22,496 nt of DNA, taken from DATEHG01 sp041691295 (GTDB lineage: Bacteria > Gemmatimonadota > Gemmatimonadetes > Gemmatimonadales > GWC2-71-9). Shown here in pieces: positions 1 to 7,562 of this stretch. How positions within the stretch are numbered: position 1 is the stretch's first letter; each line of letters starts with the position of its first letter. The stretch lies in the NCBI GenBank assembly GCA_041691295.1, contig JBEPVA010000033.1, forward strand, positions 1 through 22,496. The letters are read 5' to 3'. A program made the translations under genes and the position numbers. Under the pieces are notes generated by a model. It saw only the letters and a program-made list of their open reading frames with translations. It was not told where the DNA came from and searched no databases.

Positions 1-56
1 CGAGAGACGAGAGACGAGAGACGAGAGACGAGAGACGAGAGACGAGAGACGAGAGA
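1..56. repeat. Perfect 7-bp tandem array, CGAGAGA x 8
   Basis: Eight identical CGAGAGA units fill the first 56 bases, and the contig begins inside the array, so the true copy number may be higher. It has the same 7-bp period as the arrays beside many genes in this window. Perfect units suggest recent expansion. Confidence 0.97.
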
Positions 57-154
57 CTTTCTCCCCGTCGAGATCCAAGCGCAAATATTTGTTTCACACA
101 TCGCGCAGTTGGTTGTTCAGGCCCTCCGGATCCAGAGTTCGGAGGGCCGTCCCA

Positions 155-189
155 TCTCCCATTTCCTATCTCCTATCTTCTATTTCTCC
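155..189. repeat. Degenerate heptamer array, TCTCCTA type
   Basis: Five units in exact 7-bp phase (TCTCCCA, TTTCCTA, TCTCCTA, TCTTCTA, TTTCTCC) end 22 bases before the lipoprotein start at 212. Two more units of the same type (TCTCCTA, TCTCCGG) lie at 672-685, just after that gene, so related heptamers flank it on both sides. Confidence 0.8.
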
Positions 190-211
190 AAGCCCTCGTC
201 GGAGTCATCCC

Positions 212-640
212 ATGCCGAGTCGAGCCACTATCCTCGCAATCGTCACACTGGCGGGCTGCCAGGCCCGGCCGAACGTTGCCAAGCCTCCCGCGACGGATGT
301 ACCGGTGGTCGCTCCGGCCCCGGCCCGAATCGCGTTCGCGATCATCAGTCCCCGGGCGGGCGACACCCTGGTCGAAGGCCACAGGTACACCATCCACTGG
401 ATGGCCCCTGACACCTTCCGCATCAACCTCGGCGCCGCCATGGGTGGCCATGACAAGGGAATGCTGCTGCGCGATGCACCGGCGCACCCGGATTCCCTGG
501 TCTGGAATATTCCAGTGGGCTACGTGACCGGGTTCGGCCCGGCCTCGTCGGACGCTATGCGTCTACGCCTGGAGAACGCCAGGAATCCCGATCAGTGGAC
601 GGAGATCGGGCCGTTTACCATCACGGGCGGGAAGCGGTAG
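212..640 (+). CDS. Small lipoprotein with a Kre9/KNH-like Ig fold
   Basis: This encodes a predicted 142-residue lipoprotein. Residues 1-16 form a short signal peptide ending in the lipobox LAGC, with Cys16 as the lipidated residue. The following 25 residues are a Pro/Ala/Val-rich linker. The rest, from about residue 45, resembles the Kre9/KNH-type Ig-like domain: an ISPRAGDTLVEG start, a YTIHW strand, a MRLRLEN strand and a closing GPFTI. That family is known for extracellular adhesion or wall-associated proteins, but no specific job can be assigned. I chose the ATG at 212 because GGAG lies 7 bases upstream (201-204) and a signal peptide follows directly. The open frame extends upstream to 89, but that extension crosses the heptamer array and looks non-coding. 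It stands alone, without an obvious operon partner. Confidence 0.8.
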   Translation: MPSRATILAIVTLAGCQARPNVAKPPATDVPVVAPAPARIAFAIISPRAGDTLVEGHRYTIHWMAPDTFRINLGAAMGGHDKGMLLRDAPAHPDSLVWNIPVGYVTGFGPASSDAMRLRLENARNPDQWTEIGPFTITGGKR

Positions 641-783
641 GAGAAAACAGGCAGTTCAGGGGCCCGTCCCATCTCCTATCTCCGGCCTTTCAGCCGTTGC
701 GCCGTCCAGGTTTGGCCGGCACCTTTGCACCTAGTTGATCGCCAGTACCGCACAGTTCGATCGAATCCATTCCTACTCCGGCC

Positions 784-1359
784 ATGACCCCACCCCACTC
801 CGAGAAGAGCACCTTCGGTCGCGATCTGATCCTGCTGCTCGGCGCGCCCCTGATCGCGGTGGTCGGGCTGCTGGCGTGGTGGAAGCCATGGGTGCCGCGG
901 ATCTATTCCGCGGCCACCCCTGGCCAGGTCTTCGAGCTGGCCGCCGGGACGTGGGATTGGAGCGACGCGGAGAGACGTTGCATCGAGAATCCCCATTCCC
1001 TCAGCTTTTCCCCCGATCACAAGGCGATGTATTTCGCCGATCGCAAAGGGTGGAAGGACGATTCGACCGGGCGGATGCGCCACACCGCGATCTACGATAT
1101 CCAGGAGTTCACTCCGTCCCGGATTCGCGGCCTGATCCGGGGCGAGACCCGGAAGACGGACGACGGAGTGCCGGTGGTCTGGGATCTGATCATGACGACC
1201 AGGGACTCCTATGCCTGGCATCGCACCGATTGGCGCACAGGAGGGCGGACCAAAGAGGTCCGGCGGTGCCCGGTATCAACGAAGCCGGTCGAGTTCATGG
1301 TTGAAGGAGATTCGGTGGTCAGCGTGATGGTCGATTCTGCGATCAGCGGGACGCCTTGA
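784..1359 (+). CDS. Unknown membrane-anchored protein
   Basis: This is a 191-residue protein that I do not recognise. Residues about 15-33 are a single strongly hydrophobic helix ending in WWKPW, followed by a soluble domain of about 150 residues. This topology suggests a membrane-anchored protein with its C-terminal domain outside the cytoplasm. The soluble part has many aromatic residues and Asp, several beta-strand-like stretches (PVVWDLIMTT, SVVSVMVDSA) and Cys residues near 66 and 156. No clear Shine-Dalgarno sequence precedes the ATG, and 143 bases separate it from the previous gene. The last A of its TGA stop is also the first base of the heptamer array at 1359-1414. The base composition and reading-frame length support a real gene, but the function is open. 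Confidence 0.72.
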   Translation: MTPPHSEKSTFGRDLILLLGAPLIAVVGLLAWWKPWVPRIYSAATPGQVFELAAGTWDWSDAERRCIENPHSLSFSPDHKAMYFADRKGWKDDSTGRMRHTAIYDIQEFTPSRIRGLIRGETRKTDDGVPVVWDLIMTTRDSYAWHRTDWRTGGRTKEVRRCPVSTKPVEFMVEGDSVVSVMVDSAISGTP

Positions 1360-1414
1360 GTCGGAAGTCGGGAGTTGAGAGTCGAGACTCTACGCTCCGG
1401 ACTCCAGACTCTCT
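1359..1414. repeat. Heptamer array with strand switch, touching a stop codon
   Basis: Eight units are in perfect 7-bp phase: AGTCGGA, AGTCGGG, AGTTGAG, AGTCGAG, then ACTCTAC, GCTCCGG, ACTCCAG, ACTCTCT. The first half is purine-rich and the second half is roughly its complement. The array can therefore fold on itself, with AGAGTC/GACTCT pairing across the centre. It starts at the last base of the upstream TGA stop. Confidence 0.88.
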
Positions 1415-1469
1415 CGCTTCTTCGAGAATCGATTTGTGCTTTCCTGTCGCCCGCGCCAGACGGTAGCCC

Positions 1470-1814
1470 ATGGAAATCGATCCAGCGCTACTGCAGCGCA
1501 TTATCGATCGGCTCTTTCCGGCCGACGACCGGGTCACCGTGGCCGGACTGCTCGATCAGTATGGAGTCGAGGCATACGAGCGCGAAGCGGTCAGGGTCCG
1601 AATCGCGATGCTCAAGTTATGCGCGGGATCGCTGGACAAGCTCCGTGACCTGGTCCCACTCGCCAAGCGGGACTATCGCGACGTGCTGGCCTGGGCCGAA
1701 TACCCCGCCGAACTGCGATTGCCGACCTGGACGATGGACCAGGGACAGCAGGCGCAGATCCGCTCGGCGGACAAGTTGCAGTATCGGGAGTGGCTGGAAA
1801 AACTCGGCGAGTAG
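1470..1814 (+). CDS. Unknown small helical protein
   Basis: This is a 114-residue, largely helical, acidic and soluble-looking protein with no signal peptide or membrane segment. Recognisable features are a Leu-rich central helix (VRVRIAMLKLCAG), a stretch KRDYRDVLAWAEYP near residues 67-80, and a C-terminal helix ending EWLEKLGE. I have the impression of unnamed relatives sharing the DYRDVLAWAEYP stretch, but this is from memory and gives no function. The ATG follows a weak GGTAG. The gene lies between the heptamer array at 1359-1414 and a short one that starts directly after its TAG stop (CAGGAGA twice, then CGGGACG). It has no operon partner. It is moderately likely to be a real gene because its length, composition and frame use match its neighbours. 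Confidence 0.68.
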   Translation: MEIDPALLQRIIDRLFPADDRVTVAGLLDQYGVEAYEREAVRVRIAMLKLCAGSLDKLRDLVPLAKRDYRDVLAWAEYPAELRLPTWTMDQGQQAQIRSADKLQYREWLEKLGE

Positions 1815-1835
1815 CAGGAGACAGGAGACGGGACG
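1815..1835. repeat. Short heptamer array directly after a stop codon
   Basis: CAGGAGA, CAGGAGA and CGGGACG start at the first base after the TAG of the preceding gene. A pyrimidine-rich stretch of the opposite type (GTCCTGT, CCTCTCC, TCTCTCC) follows at about 1906-1926, so the gap up to the next gene holds both orientations. Confidence 0.65.
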
Positions 1836-2028
1836 GGCAGCCGAACGGTCGCTTAAGCGAACAATGGCGCGGGGAGGCCGGGAAATGGGGCACTCGGGTC
1901 CGTCCTGTCCTCTCCTCTCTCCTGCAGTTTGCCCCTACCACCGCTGGTAGTAGCCCTCCCGCACCTCGTTCTGCATCTTCATGGCCGCGAGAATTATCCC
2001 CCAGTCAGCTACGCGGAGCATTTTCGAC

Positions 2029-2442
2029 ATGTCGAACCGGCCTGCCCAGTTCTACGCCTATGCGGTGTGTCTGCTGGCGGTGATCGTCGCCCTGATCAGC
2101 CTGACTTCGATCATGGAGGCCACCTTTGAGCGGGCCAGTCCGCTGCAGGCGGAGCATTTTGGCCTGGCCAGCCTCGCGTCGTTCGAGTCCTACCGGGCGA
2201 CCTACCGGCGTGACAGGGGTTCGCTGGCCGATGAGGGGTCCAGCCCGGATTCCCTCTCCGAGACGGCACTCCGCCAGCGCTACGACGCCCTGGTGGAGGA
2301 CCGGCTGCTGTCGGTCGATTACAACACCACCAGGACCCTGGCGACCAGCGGCACCCTGCTGGTCGTGGCACTGGCACTATTCGGATTTCACTGGCGGTGG
2401 GTGAGACGGGGAGCTCTGCTTGGTTCGATTCCGGTCGAATGA
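2029..2442 (+). CDS. Unknown protein with two membrane segments
   Basis: This is a 137-residue protein with membrane helices at about residues 8-28 (YAYAVCLLAVIVALISLTSI) and 104-121 (LATSGTLLVVALALFGFHW). Between them is a hydrophilic domain of about 70 residues rich in Arg, Asp, Glu and Ser, and the C-terminus is short and basic. The topology implies that the middle domain faces one side and both ends the other. I chose the ATG at 2029 because GGAG lies 10 bases upstream and because the N-terminus then leads straight into helix 1. An in-frame ATG at 1981 would add 16 residues and has no better ribosome site. The start resembles small bacterial two-helix proteins of unknown function, and I cannot name a family with confidence. 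A geneless stretch follows. Confidence 0.7.
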   Translation: MSNRPAQFYAYAVCLLAVIVALISLTSIMEATFERASPLQAEHFGLASLASFESYRATYRRDRGSLADEGSSPDSLSETALRQRYDALVEDRLLSVDYNTTRTLATSGTLLVVALALFGFHWRWVRRGALLGSIPVE

Positions 2443-2674
2443 CTCACATCCGGGGAAGAGTGTTGGCCGAGGATGAACGCGGACGGTTCAGACTCAGTTT
2501 GAAGCTCGCATCGCCTGGCGAACATCTGAGCTGTTGTTCAGAACAAGGACAACGTGGTACGACGATTCGAGGCCGGGAAATAGCCTGGAGCGGTCTGTGT
2601 TCTTCCGCGGCTGTTCCAGGTCCGCGGCCGTTCGCGGTACACGGAACGCGGGCCAGATTCATGTCCATTCGGGC

Positions 2675-2713
2675 AACAGCAACTGACACCGCAGAGGCGC
2701 GGAGGACGCAGAG
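2675..2713 (+). repeat. Dispersed repeat, AACAGCAACTG...CGCAGAG type (copy 1)
   Basis: The sequence begins AACAGCAACTG and runs into a GCAGAG/GCGGAG/GCAGAG triplet of near repeats spaced 8-9 bases. A second, diverged copy in the same orientation lies at 2898-2947 and shares the exact AACAGCAACTG start. AACAGCAA also occurs at 14496-14503, just before a different repeat. Confidence 0.6.
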
Positions 2714-2782
2714 GGATTGCTTCGTGCTTCGCTCGCGGTGCCACGGTGGAGTTCGAACGCGTGATTGACTGCCACTGCTGTT

Positions 2783-2817
2783 CGCTGACGGCTGATGGCT
2801 AACGGCTAAGGGCTATT
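2783..2817. repeat. Heptamer array, GGCTAAC type
   Basis: Five in-phase units: CGCTGAC, GGCTGAT, GGCTAAC, GGCTAAG, GGCTATT. The GGCT core is constant and the last three bases vary. A shorter relative (CTAACGGCTAACAGCC) is near 15571, at the end of the sigma-factor gene. Confidence 0.85.
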
Positions 2818-3005
2818 TGAAACATAGAAGCACTAAGGGCTCGGTGACTGGGGAATTGCGCTTCCCCCACGGAGTCCTTCTCTTTCGGGTAACAGCAACA
2901 GCAACTGGGGCCGCGGAAGTGCGGAGTGCGCGGCGCATCGCGGAGGGTGTGCGGTCCTGGTGAACCTGATTTCGTTCGTCTGCCCCCCTGCCCCCCTGCC
3001 CCCCA

Positions 3006-3482
3006 ATGCAACGCATCGCCGCCGGTCTCATCCTCTTCCGCCGCCGCCCGGGCGGGCCCCAGGTGCTGCTGGTGCACCTCGGCGGCCCGTTCTGGGCCCG
3101 CAAGGACATCGGCGCCTGGTCCATTCCCAAGGGGGAGCCAGAGCCGGGTGAGGAGTTGCGGGCCACCGCCCAACGTGAGTTCCACGAAGAGACCGGTTTT
3201 GCTCCCGCCGGCATCCCATTCCCCCTGGGGCAGATCAAGCAGGCCGGCGGCAAAGTGGTGCACGCCTATGCGCTCGAGGGGGATTTCGACTCCCAGACGC
3301 TGACCAGCAACACCTTTTCGGTCGAAACCTCCAAGGGGTCCGGGCAGTTCCGCGAATATCCCGAGGTCGATAGGGCCGAGTGGTTCGGCTTTAATGAGGC
3401 CAGGAAACGGATACTGGTGGCGCAGGTGCCGCTCCTGGATGTGCTGGCCGCTGCACCCCAGCTGGCCGATTCATCCGCATGA
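3006..3482 (+). CDS. Nudix hydrolase
   Basis: This is a 158-residue Nudix-family pyrophosphohydrolase, a type that cleaves nucleoside diphosphates linked to another group with the help of Mg2+. The Nudix box is complete at residues 43-65 in the GX5EX7REUXEEXGU pattern: Gly43, Glu49, Arg57, Glu58, Glu61, Glu62, Gly64. The N-terminus (AAGLILFRRR) and the stretch GPFWARKDIGAWSIPKGE are typical of short NTP-PPase-like members. A TSNTFSVETSKGSGQFREYPEVDRAEWF segment, mentioned here by its ends only (residues 99-121), leads into the usual C-terminal helix. The substrate cannot be read from the sequence. The ATG directly follows a C-rich run (CCCCCCTGCCCCCCA) without a good ribosome site. It is not coupled to its neighbours. 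Confidence 0.93.
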   Translation: MQRIAAGLILFRRRPGGPQVLLVHLGGPFWARKDIGAWSIPKGEPEPGEELRATAQREFHEETGFAPAGIPFPLGQIKQAGGKVVHAYALEGDFDSQTLTSNTFSVETSKGSGQFREYPEVDRAEWFGFNEARKRILVAQVPLLDVLAAAPQLADSSA

Positions 3483-3611
3483 TTTCCTGCCGGACCCGTT
3501 CCCCATCTTCCCGCAATTGAATTCGCCCCGCTACCTTCGATTGTCAGACGACGGCTGTTCCGGGCGTCGCGATTTCTCCAGCACGAGGCCGCCGCCGATG
3601 CCGGCAGACGC

Positions 3612-4511
3612 ATGACCAGGCACCCGTCCCGTCACGACCGGCTGTGGCTGGTCTGCAAGGCGGCCTTTGATGGCTGGTGGAATCACAACGTGCCCCGGAT
3701 GGGCGCGGCGCTGGCGTATTACACCCTGTTTGCGCTGGCGCCGGTGCTGATCGTGGTCATTGCGGTCGGCGGCACGGCGTTCGGGACCGCGGCCGTCCGG
3801 GGCGAGATCGTGGGACAGATTCAGCAGTTGATCGGCAAGGACGGCGCCCAGACCGTGCAGGCAATGCTCGAGGCGGCCGGCAAGTCCTCGCCGAAACTGA
3901 TCGTCACCATCATCGGCATTGTCACCTTCGTGCTCGGCGCCACCGGCGCCTTTCTCGAGCTCCAGTCGGACCTCGATGCCATCTGGTGCGTCAAGCCCAA
4001 GAACCGCGGATCGGTGCTGCGCGAGCTGCTGATCCAGCGGCTGATCTCGATCGGCCTGGTCCTCGGCTTTGCCTTTGTGCTGCTCACCGCCCTGGTACTG
4101 AGCGCCGCGCTGGCAGCGATCAGCGGGTTCGTGGGCACCAGCTTCCCGGGCGCCGCAGCGTTCTGGACCACCGCCGACCTGGTGGTTTCCCTCGCGGTCA
4201 TCTCGCTGTTGTTCGCGATGATCTACAAGGTCATGCCCGATGTGGACCTGGCCTGGCGGGATGTCTGGTTCGGAGCCGTGGTCACCGCCGTCCTGTTCAC
4301 CATCGGCAAGTCGGTGATCGGACTCTACCTCGGCGCCAGTGTGCTGACCTCGACGTATGGCGCGGCCGGGTCGGTCATCGTGATCCTGGTCTGGGTCTAT
4401 TATTCGTCGCAGATCCTGCTGCTGGGTGCGGCCTTTACCAAGGCGCACGTTGACGAATTCCGCGGGACGCCCAAGGCATCGCTCGGGGCCATCAAGACGG
4501 AGGAGTCATGA
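3612..4511 (+). CDS. YihY/BrkB-family inner-membrane protein
   Basis: This is a 299-residue integral membrane protein of the YihY family, once wrongly named RNase BN and related to BrkB. The transport or envelope role is not settled. Six hydrophobic segments are visible at about residues 31-55, 95-116, 143-173, 188-208, 216-240 and 251-275. The N-terminal WWNHNVPRMGAALAYYTLFALAP and the C-terminal YGAAGSVIVILVWVYYSSQILLLG (residues 249-272) carry the family signatures. One oddity is the loop after the last helix. It reads GAAFT, whereas relatives usually have GAEFT as I recall, so a conserved acidic residue would be missing at 274. The stop overlaps the next ATG by 4 bases (ATGA at 4508), and GGAGGAG just before it serves that next gene. 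The two are therefore almost certainly co-transcribed. Confidence 0.93.
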   Translation: MTRHPSRHDRLWLVCKAAFDGWWNHNVPRMGAALAYYTLFALAPVLIVVIAVGGTAFGTAAVRGEIVGQIQQLIGKDGAQTVQAMLEAAGKSSPKLIVTIIGIVTFVLGATGAFLELQSDLDAIWCVKPKNRGSVLRELLIQRLISIGLVLGFAFVLLTALVLSAALAAISGFVGTSFPGAAAFWTTADLVVSLAVISLLFAMIYKVMPDVDLAWRDVWFGAVVTAVLFTIGKSVIGLYLGASVLTSTYGAAGSVIVILVWVYYSSQILLLGAAFTKAHVDEFRGTPKASLGAIKTEES

Positions 4512-5062
4512 CCGCGGCGCAATTCCTCCTCGTGGTGCCGGTGGTGGCCATCGCGGTGGCCGGCGTCCTGGCCACCAGGATGTACCGCAGGTTGTCTGGC
4601 ACCCTCAGGGCACTCGAAGCCCAGCTTCAGGCCAGAACCCAGGAGGACCATCGTCACCACTGCTACGTCCGGCAACAGCTGGAGGGGCTGGAGCGGATCG
4701 TCCGGCAGCTGGTGGTCGATCTCGACGAGGTGATGGCGGAACCCGCCCGTCTGGATCTGGTACGCGACTGCTTCCTCCCGGTGCCCGATGATCTCATGCG
4801 GATGCAGGAGACGGCCACGCGGTGCGGCCCGTTCTTCGAACTCGAGGCCGAGCGGCTGACCGCGAGTCTCTCCGAGGTGATCGGGCTGGTCGGGAAGCTG
4901 CGCCATTCCCACCAGAACGGACCGCCAGCGCTCAGTGTCGATGATTTCGCGGCGCTCCGCATCCATGCCCTCTACGCCCGCCGGGAAGTCCTGACGATGC
5001 TGAGTGGCGTTGAACGGGAGCGGGAGAAGTGGGGCGCCCAGCCGCAGGACCAGGTGCATTGA
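4508..5062 (+). CDS. Membrane-anchored coiled-coil protein, partner of YihY-like gene
   Basis: This is a 184-residue protein of unknown function. Residues about 4-23 (AQFLLVVPVVAIAVAGVLAT) form one N-terminal membrane helix. Residues about 28-78 are a likely coiled coil with regularly spaced Leu (LRALEAQLQAR, LEGLERIVRQLVVDLDEV). A further helical part at about 110-180 includes a conserved-looking MRMQETATRCGPFFELEAERL stretch, beginning near 96. It starts inside the stop of the YihY-like gene (ATGA overlap) and has a strong GGAGGAG 3 bases upstream, so it is translationally coupled and probably acts with that membrane protein. No family name is recognised. The organisation suggests a small scaffold or regulator on the cytoplasmic face. 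Confidence 0.8.
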   Translation: MTAAQFLLVVPVVAIAVAGVLATRMYRRLSGTLRALEAQLQARTQEDHRHHCYVRQQLEGLERIVRQLVVDLDEVMAEPARLDLVRDCFLPVPDDLMRMQETATRCGPFFELEAERLTASLSEVIGLVGKLRHSHQNGPPALSVDDFAALRIHALYARREVLTMLSGVEREREKWGAQPQDQVH

Positions 5063-5131
5063 TCGGCGCGGGCCAGGCGCCCAGCCATCGGTTTCAGCCC
5101 GCCGCTGCGCGGCAATTCCGGAGGATTTCGC

Positions 5132-5536
5132 ATGACACTGGCCGTCAACGGAGTGGCTCCACTGCTCCATGTCTACGACATGCCGACCGCTTTGAGCTTC
5201 TATCGCGACCTGCTCGGCTTCGCGGTCACCGGGCAGTCACAGCCCCGGGACGAGTGCGACTGGGCCATGCTGCAGCTTGGCGATGCGGTCCTGATGCTGA
5301 ATACCGCCTACGACGATGGCGAGCGTCCCGGCTCACCTGAGCCGGCCCGGGTGGCGGCGCACCTGGACACCTGCCTGTACTTCGGCTGCTCTGATGTCGA
5401 CGCGGCCTATGAGCTTCTCCGGGCGCGCGGCATCGTGTCGGATCCGCCCAGGGTGGCCTGGTATGGCATGAAGCAGCTGTATTTCAAGGATCCGGACGGA
5501 TACCAACTCTGTTTCCAGTGGCCGGCCAAGCCGTGA
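5132..5536 (+). CDS. VOC (glyoxalase/bleomycin-resistance-fold) protein
   Basis: This is a 134-residue single-domain VOC protein. Its two beta-alpha-beta-beta-beta halves are visible: residues about 5-58 (VAPLLHVYDMPTALSFYRDLLGF, given by its ends at 8-30) and about 75-131. It closes with the usual FKDPDGYQLCFQ motif. His13 and Gln129 are plausible metal-site positions, but the second-half His/Glu pattern is not complete by eye, so catalysis is uncertain. The family includes glyoxalases, dioxygenases and drug-binding proteins. The start is fixed by GGAGG 7 bases upstream. The stop TGA lies within a heptamer array that begins seven bases earlier. It is followed by a DHCW cupin gene with a 141-base gap. 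Confidence 0.9.
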   Translation: MTLAVNGVAPLLHVYDMPTALSFYRDLLGFAVTGQSQPRDECDWAMLQLGDAVLMLNTAYDDGERPGSPEPARVAAHLDTCLYFGCSDVDAAYELLRARGIVSDPPRVAWYGMKQLYFKDPDGYQLCFQWPAKP

Positions 5537-5556
5537 GCCGTAACCCGTAAGCGGCG
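5529..5556. repeat. Heptamer array spanning a stop codon
   Basis: Four in-phase units (AGCCGTG, AGCCGTA, ACCCGTA, AGCGGCG) run across the last two codons and the TGA of the VOC gene, so the array has grown into coding sequence at its 5' edge. Confidence 0.72.
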
Positions 5557-5677
5557 CCTTCGGATCGCCGCGCCAGTGGATCGCTGAAGGATCCGGTGGG
5601 CTTCTATCACTAAAGCGATAGACGCCTGGCCCGGCAACGACCGCCAAGGCGGCGTGCCCGCCATATCTGGAGATCCC

Positions 5678-6007
5678 GTGCAGCTCTCGAACATCCCGTT
5701 CCAGACCACCGACTGGTCCACCGTTCCAACCACCGAACATCAGGGCACGACCGGTCTAGCGCTGTGGCGGACCAAGATGCTCGGCGCCATTCGGCTCCGG
5801 CTGGTCGAGTACTCCGCCGGGTACCAGGCGGATCACTGGTGCCAGAAGGGTCACATCCTGTTCTGTCTCGAAGGGGCACTGCGCACCGAGCTGGAGGACG
5901 GCCGGGTCTTTCACCTCGGACCCGGGATGAGCTACGAGGTGGCTGATGGCGCCGAGCCGCATCGGTCATCGACCGAGAGCGGGGCGAAGTTGTTTATTGT
6001 GGACTAG
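5678..6007 (+). CDS. DHCW-motif cupin-fold protein
   Basis: This is a 109-residue cupin that matches the family called DHCW motif cupin fold protein. The signature DHWC is at residues 52-55, inside YQADHWCQKGHILFCLEG, and is followed by the beta-barrel strands LRTELEDGRVFHLGPGMSYEVADG (69-92). The N-terminus NIPFQTTDW is also typical. The reaction is unknown for the family; the His and Cys of the motif may bind metal. I chose the GTG at 5678 because GGAG lies 6 bases upstream and residue 1 then fits the family start. An upstream in-frame GTG at 5654 adds eight residues but has no ribosome site. A short GGAGAGG array follows the stop. Confidence 0.9.
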   Translation: MQLSNIPFQTTDWSTVPTTEHQGTTGLALWRTKMLGAIRLRLVEYSAGYQADHWCQKGHILFCLEGALRTELEDGRVFHLGPGMSYEVADGAEPHRSSTESGAKLFIVD

Positions 6008-6013
6008 ACGACG

Positions 6014-6034
6014 GGAGAGGGGAGAGGGGAAAAG
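6014..6034. repeat. Short heptamer array, GGAGAGG type
   Basis: GGAGAGG, GGAGAGG and GGAAAAG lie six bases after the stop of the DHCW cupin gene. Three G-tracts are present on the coding strand. Confidence 0.65.
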
Positions 6035-6091
6035 CTGCACGAGTCAGGCCTTGCGCAGGGTGGGTCTGCATACCGGAGTTATCTCGCGGCA

Positions 6092-6823
6092 ATGAAGCTT
6101 CAGCTTGATCACCTCGAGCAGTTCGGTTTCAGCGTGGTTCCGGCTGCCTTGTCAGCGGCCGAGGTCAGCGGGCTTGTGGCCGCTGTCGAGGGGCTGGCGC
6201 CGGCCGGGGAAGCAGAGAGTCGCGGTGGCCGGCGCGATCTGTTTTCCCGCCTTCCGGCGGTCCAGCGGCTCGCCGGGCATTTCGCCATCCATCGTTGGCC
6301 TGCGGCAGTACTTGGTGACGCCAGCTTTGCTGTCCGGGCGATCTTGTTCGACAAGACGGCTGATGCCAACTGGAAGGTGGCCTGGCACCAGGACCTGACG
6401 ATTCCGATCCGGGAGCGGCGTGCTGCCCCGGGCTTTGGACCTTGGTCCGATAAGGCCGGAATTCCGCATGTCCAGCCACCGCACGCGGTGCTGGCACGGA
6501 TGCTCACCGTCCGGATCCACCTGGATCAGTGCGACAGGGACAATGGACCGGTCCGGGTGTTTCCCGGTTCTCACCGCTTCGGCCGGCTGTCGGCCGATCA
6601 GATCGACGAATGGAAGGGGCGATCGGCGCCGGTAGATACCACCTGTCCTGTCGGTGGGCTCCTGCTGATGCGCCCACTTCTGCTTCATGCTTCCTCGCCT
6701 GCCCTACGTCCGGGCCACCGCCGCGTGATTCATCTGGAGTACGCGGCGGACGAATTGCCGGCGGGGCTCGAATGGCGAGAACGGTGGCGGGAAAGATCCT
6801 CGGCTTCAGCCGAGGATCGATAG
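6092..6823 (+). CDS. Phytanoyl-CoA dioxygenase (PhyH) family protein
   Basis: This is a 243-residue Fe(II)/2-oxoglutarate-dependent oxygenase of the PhyH family, which hydroxylates small molecules of many kinds. The facial triad is visible: His99 and Asp101 in AWHQD, and His199 in LLLHASSPA. Arg210 or Arg211 (GHRRVIHLEY) is a fitting 2-oxoglutarate-binding arginine. The stretch DRDNGPVRVFPGSH (148-161) is a family hallmark. The N-terminal FGFSVVPAALS matches the usual start of the domain. The substrate is unknown. Length is normal for short bacterial PhyH proteins. GGAG lies 13 bases before the ATG, which is too far to be a strong ribosome site. The gene stands alone. Confidence 0.92.
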   Translation: MKLQLDHLEQFGFSVVPAALSAAEVSGLVAAVEGLAPAGEAESRGGRRDLFSRLPAVQRLAGHFAIHRWPAAVLGDASFAVRAILFDKTADANWKVAWHQDLTIPIRERRAAPGFGPWSDKAGIPHVQPPHAVLARMLTVRIHLDQCDRDNGPVRVFPGSHRFGRLSADQIDEWKGRSAPVDTTCPVGGLLLMRPLLLHASSPALRPGHRRVIHLEYAADELPAGLEWRERWRERSSASAEDR

Positions 6824-6970
6824 CCCCTGGCCCGACCCTTTCTTCCCCTCTGCCCCTTTGTCCTACACCCGGCTCCCGACCCCGCCGACACCCCTGGCTG
6901 TCGGCTTTCGATATTATTTCGCGATCTCCTCAATGCAGGACTGCATCTCACTCTTAACGGAGAAGTGGAA

Positions 6971-7468
6971 ATGAGTCACCGCGCCTATGCACTCGCCTCG
7001 CGCCTCGAATCCGGCGCCGCCATCCTGGCCGAACTGGTCGAGGACATGACCGATGCCCAGTGGAACACCCGGGTCCGCGATGGCCGCACGATCGGCGTCA
7101 TCGTGCACCATGTCGCCAGCATGTACCCGATCGAGATGGATGTGGCCCGGACGATCGCGAGCGGCCAGGCCGTGGCCGGGGTGACGTGGGAGTTCGTCGC
7201 CGAGATCAATGCCAAGCATGCGAAAGAGTACAGCGCCGTGACCAAGCAGGCCGCGCTCGAGCTGCTGCACCAGAACAGCAAGGAAGCGGCCGCCGGGATC
7301 CGCCGGTTCACCGATCTCGAGCTCGATACCGCGGCGCCGTTCTCGCTGTCCTATGACGCCCCGATGACCACCCAGTTCGTGCTGGAGGATCATGCGGTGC
7401 GTCACAGCTGGCATCATGTGGCCCGGATCCGCGCCGCCCTCGGCGTGCGGCAGGCCGTCGCGGCCTAG
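6971..7468 (+). CDS. DinB-like four-helix protein
   Basis: This is a 165-residue protein of the DinB/YfiT-like superfamily, four-helix bundles that bind a divalent metal. Some members are thiol-dependent transferases, but no substrate can be given here. Candidate metal ligands are His46/His47 in GVIVHHVASMYP, and His145 and His149 in DHAVRHSWHHVARIR. The first helix (RLESGAAILAELVEDMTDAQW, residues 11-31) and the RDGRTIGVIVHHV step match the family layout. I chose the ATG at 6971 because GGAG lies 8 bases upstream; the in-frame GTG at 6965 is only two bases from that site. A TATTAT stretch at 6912-6917 could be a -10 element, but no -35 is evident. Confidence 0.88.
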   Translation: MSHRAYALASRLESGAAILAELVEDMTDAQWNTRVRDGRTIGVIVHHVASMYPIEMDVARTIASGQAVAGVTWEFVAEINAKHAKEYSAVTKQAALELLHQNSKEAAAGIRRFTDLELDTAAPFSLSYDAPMTTQFVLEDHAVRHSWHHVARIRAALGVRQAVAA

Positions 7469-7562
7469 CTTCTGGAGTGGCTGTTCCGCAGTACCCGCCG
7501 GCCGGTGCGTTCCTCGTTGCGTGAGGAGCCATTGGCCGGCACTTTCCTTGGAGCCTCCAGCC

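Larger units (their letters stand above)
2443..3005. other. Geneless 560-base stretch built of dispersed repeats
   Basis: I find no convincing gene here; the short open frames overlap each other on both strands and look like chance. Two related copies of a dispersed repeat begin AACAGCAACTG and continue CCGCAGAGGCGCGGAGG-like, at 2675-2713 and, more diverged, 2898-2947. Between them is a heptamer array at 2783-2817. A C-rich run lies just before the Nudix start. Confidence 0.75.

Noticed and set aside
2397..2768. Open frame overlapping the end of the two-helix membrane protein gene
   Set aside because: Its composition is not protein-like, it overlaps a better gene and a dispersed repeat, and it has no ribosome site.
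2740..2770. Possible tRNA arm (GTTCGAAC)
   Set aside because: No acceptor or anticodon stem can be built around it; no tRNA or rRNA gene was recognised anywhere in the window.
3531..4448. Long open frame on the minus strand opposite the YihY-like gene
   Set aside because: It is Arg/Gln/Gly/His-rich with no domain, and lies opposite a clearly real membrane protein gene; it is a GC-rich shadow frame.
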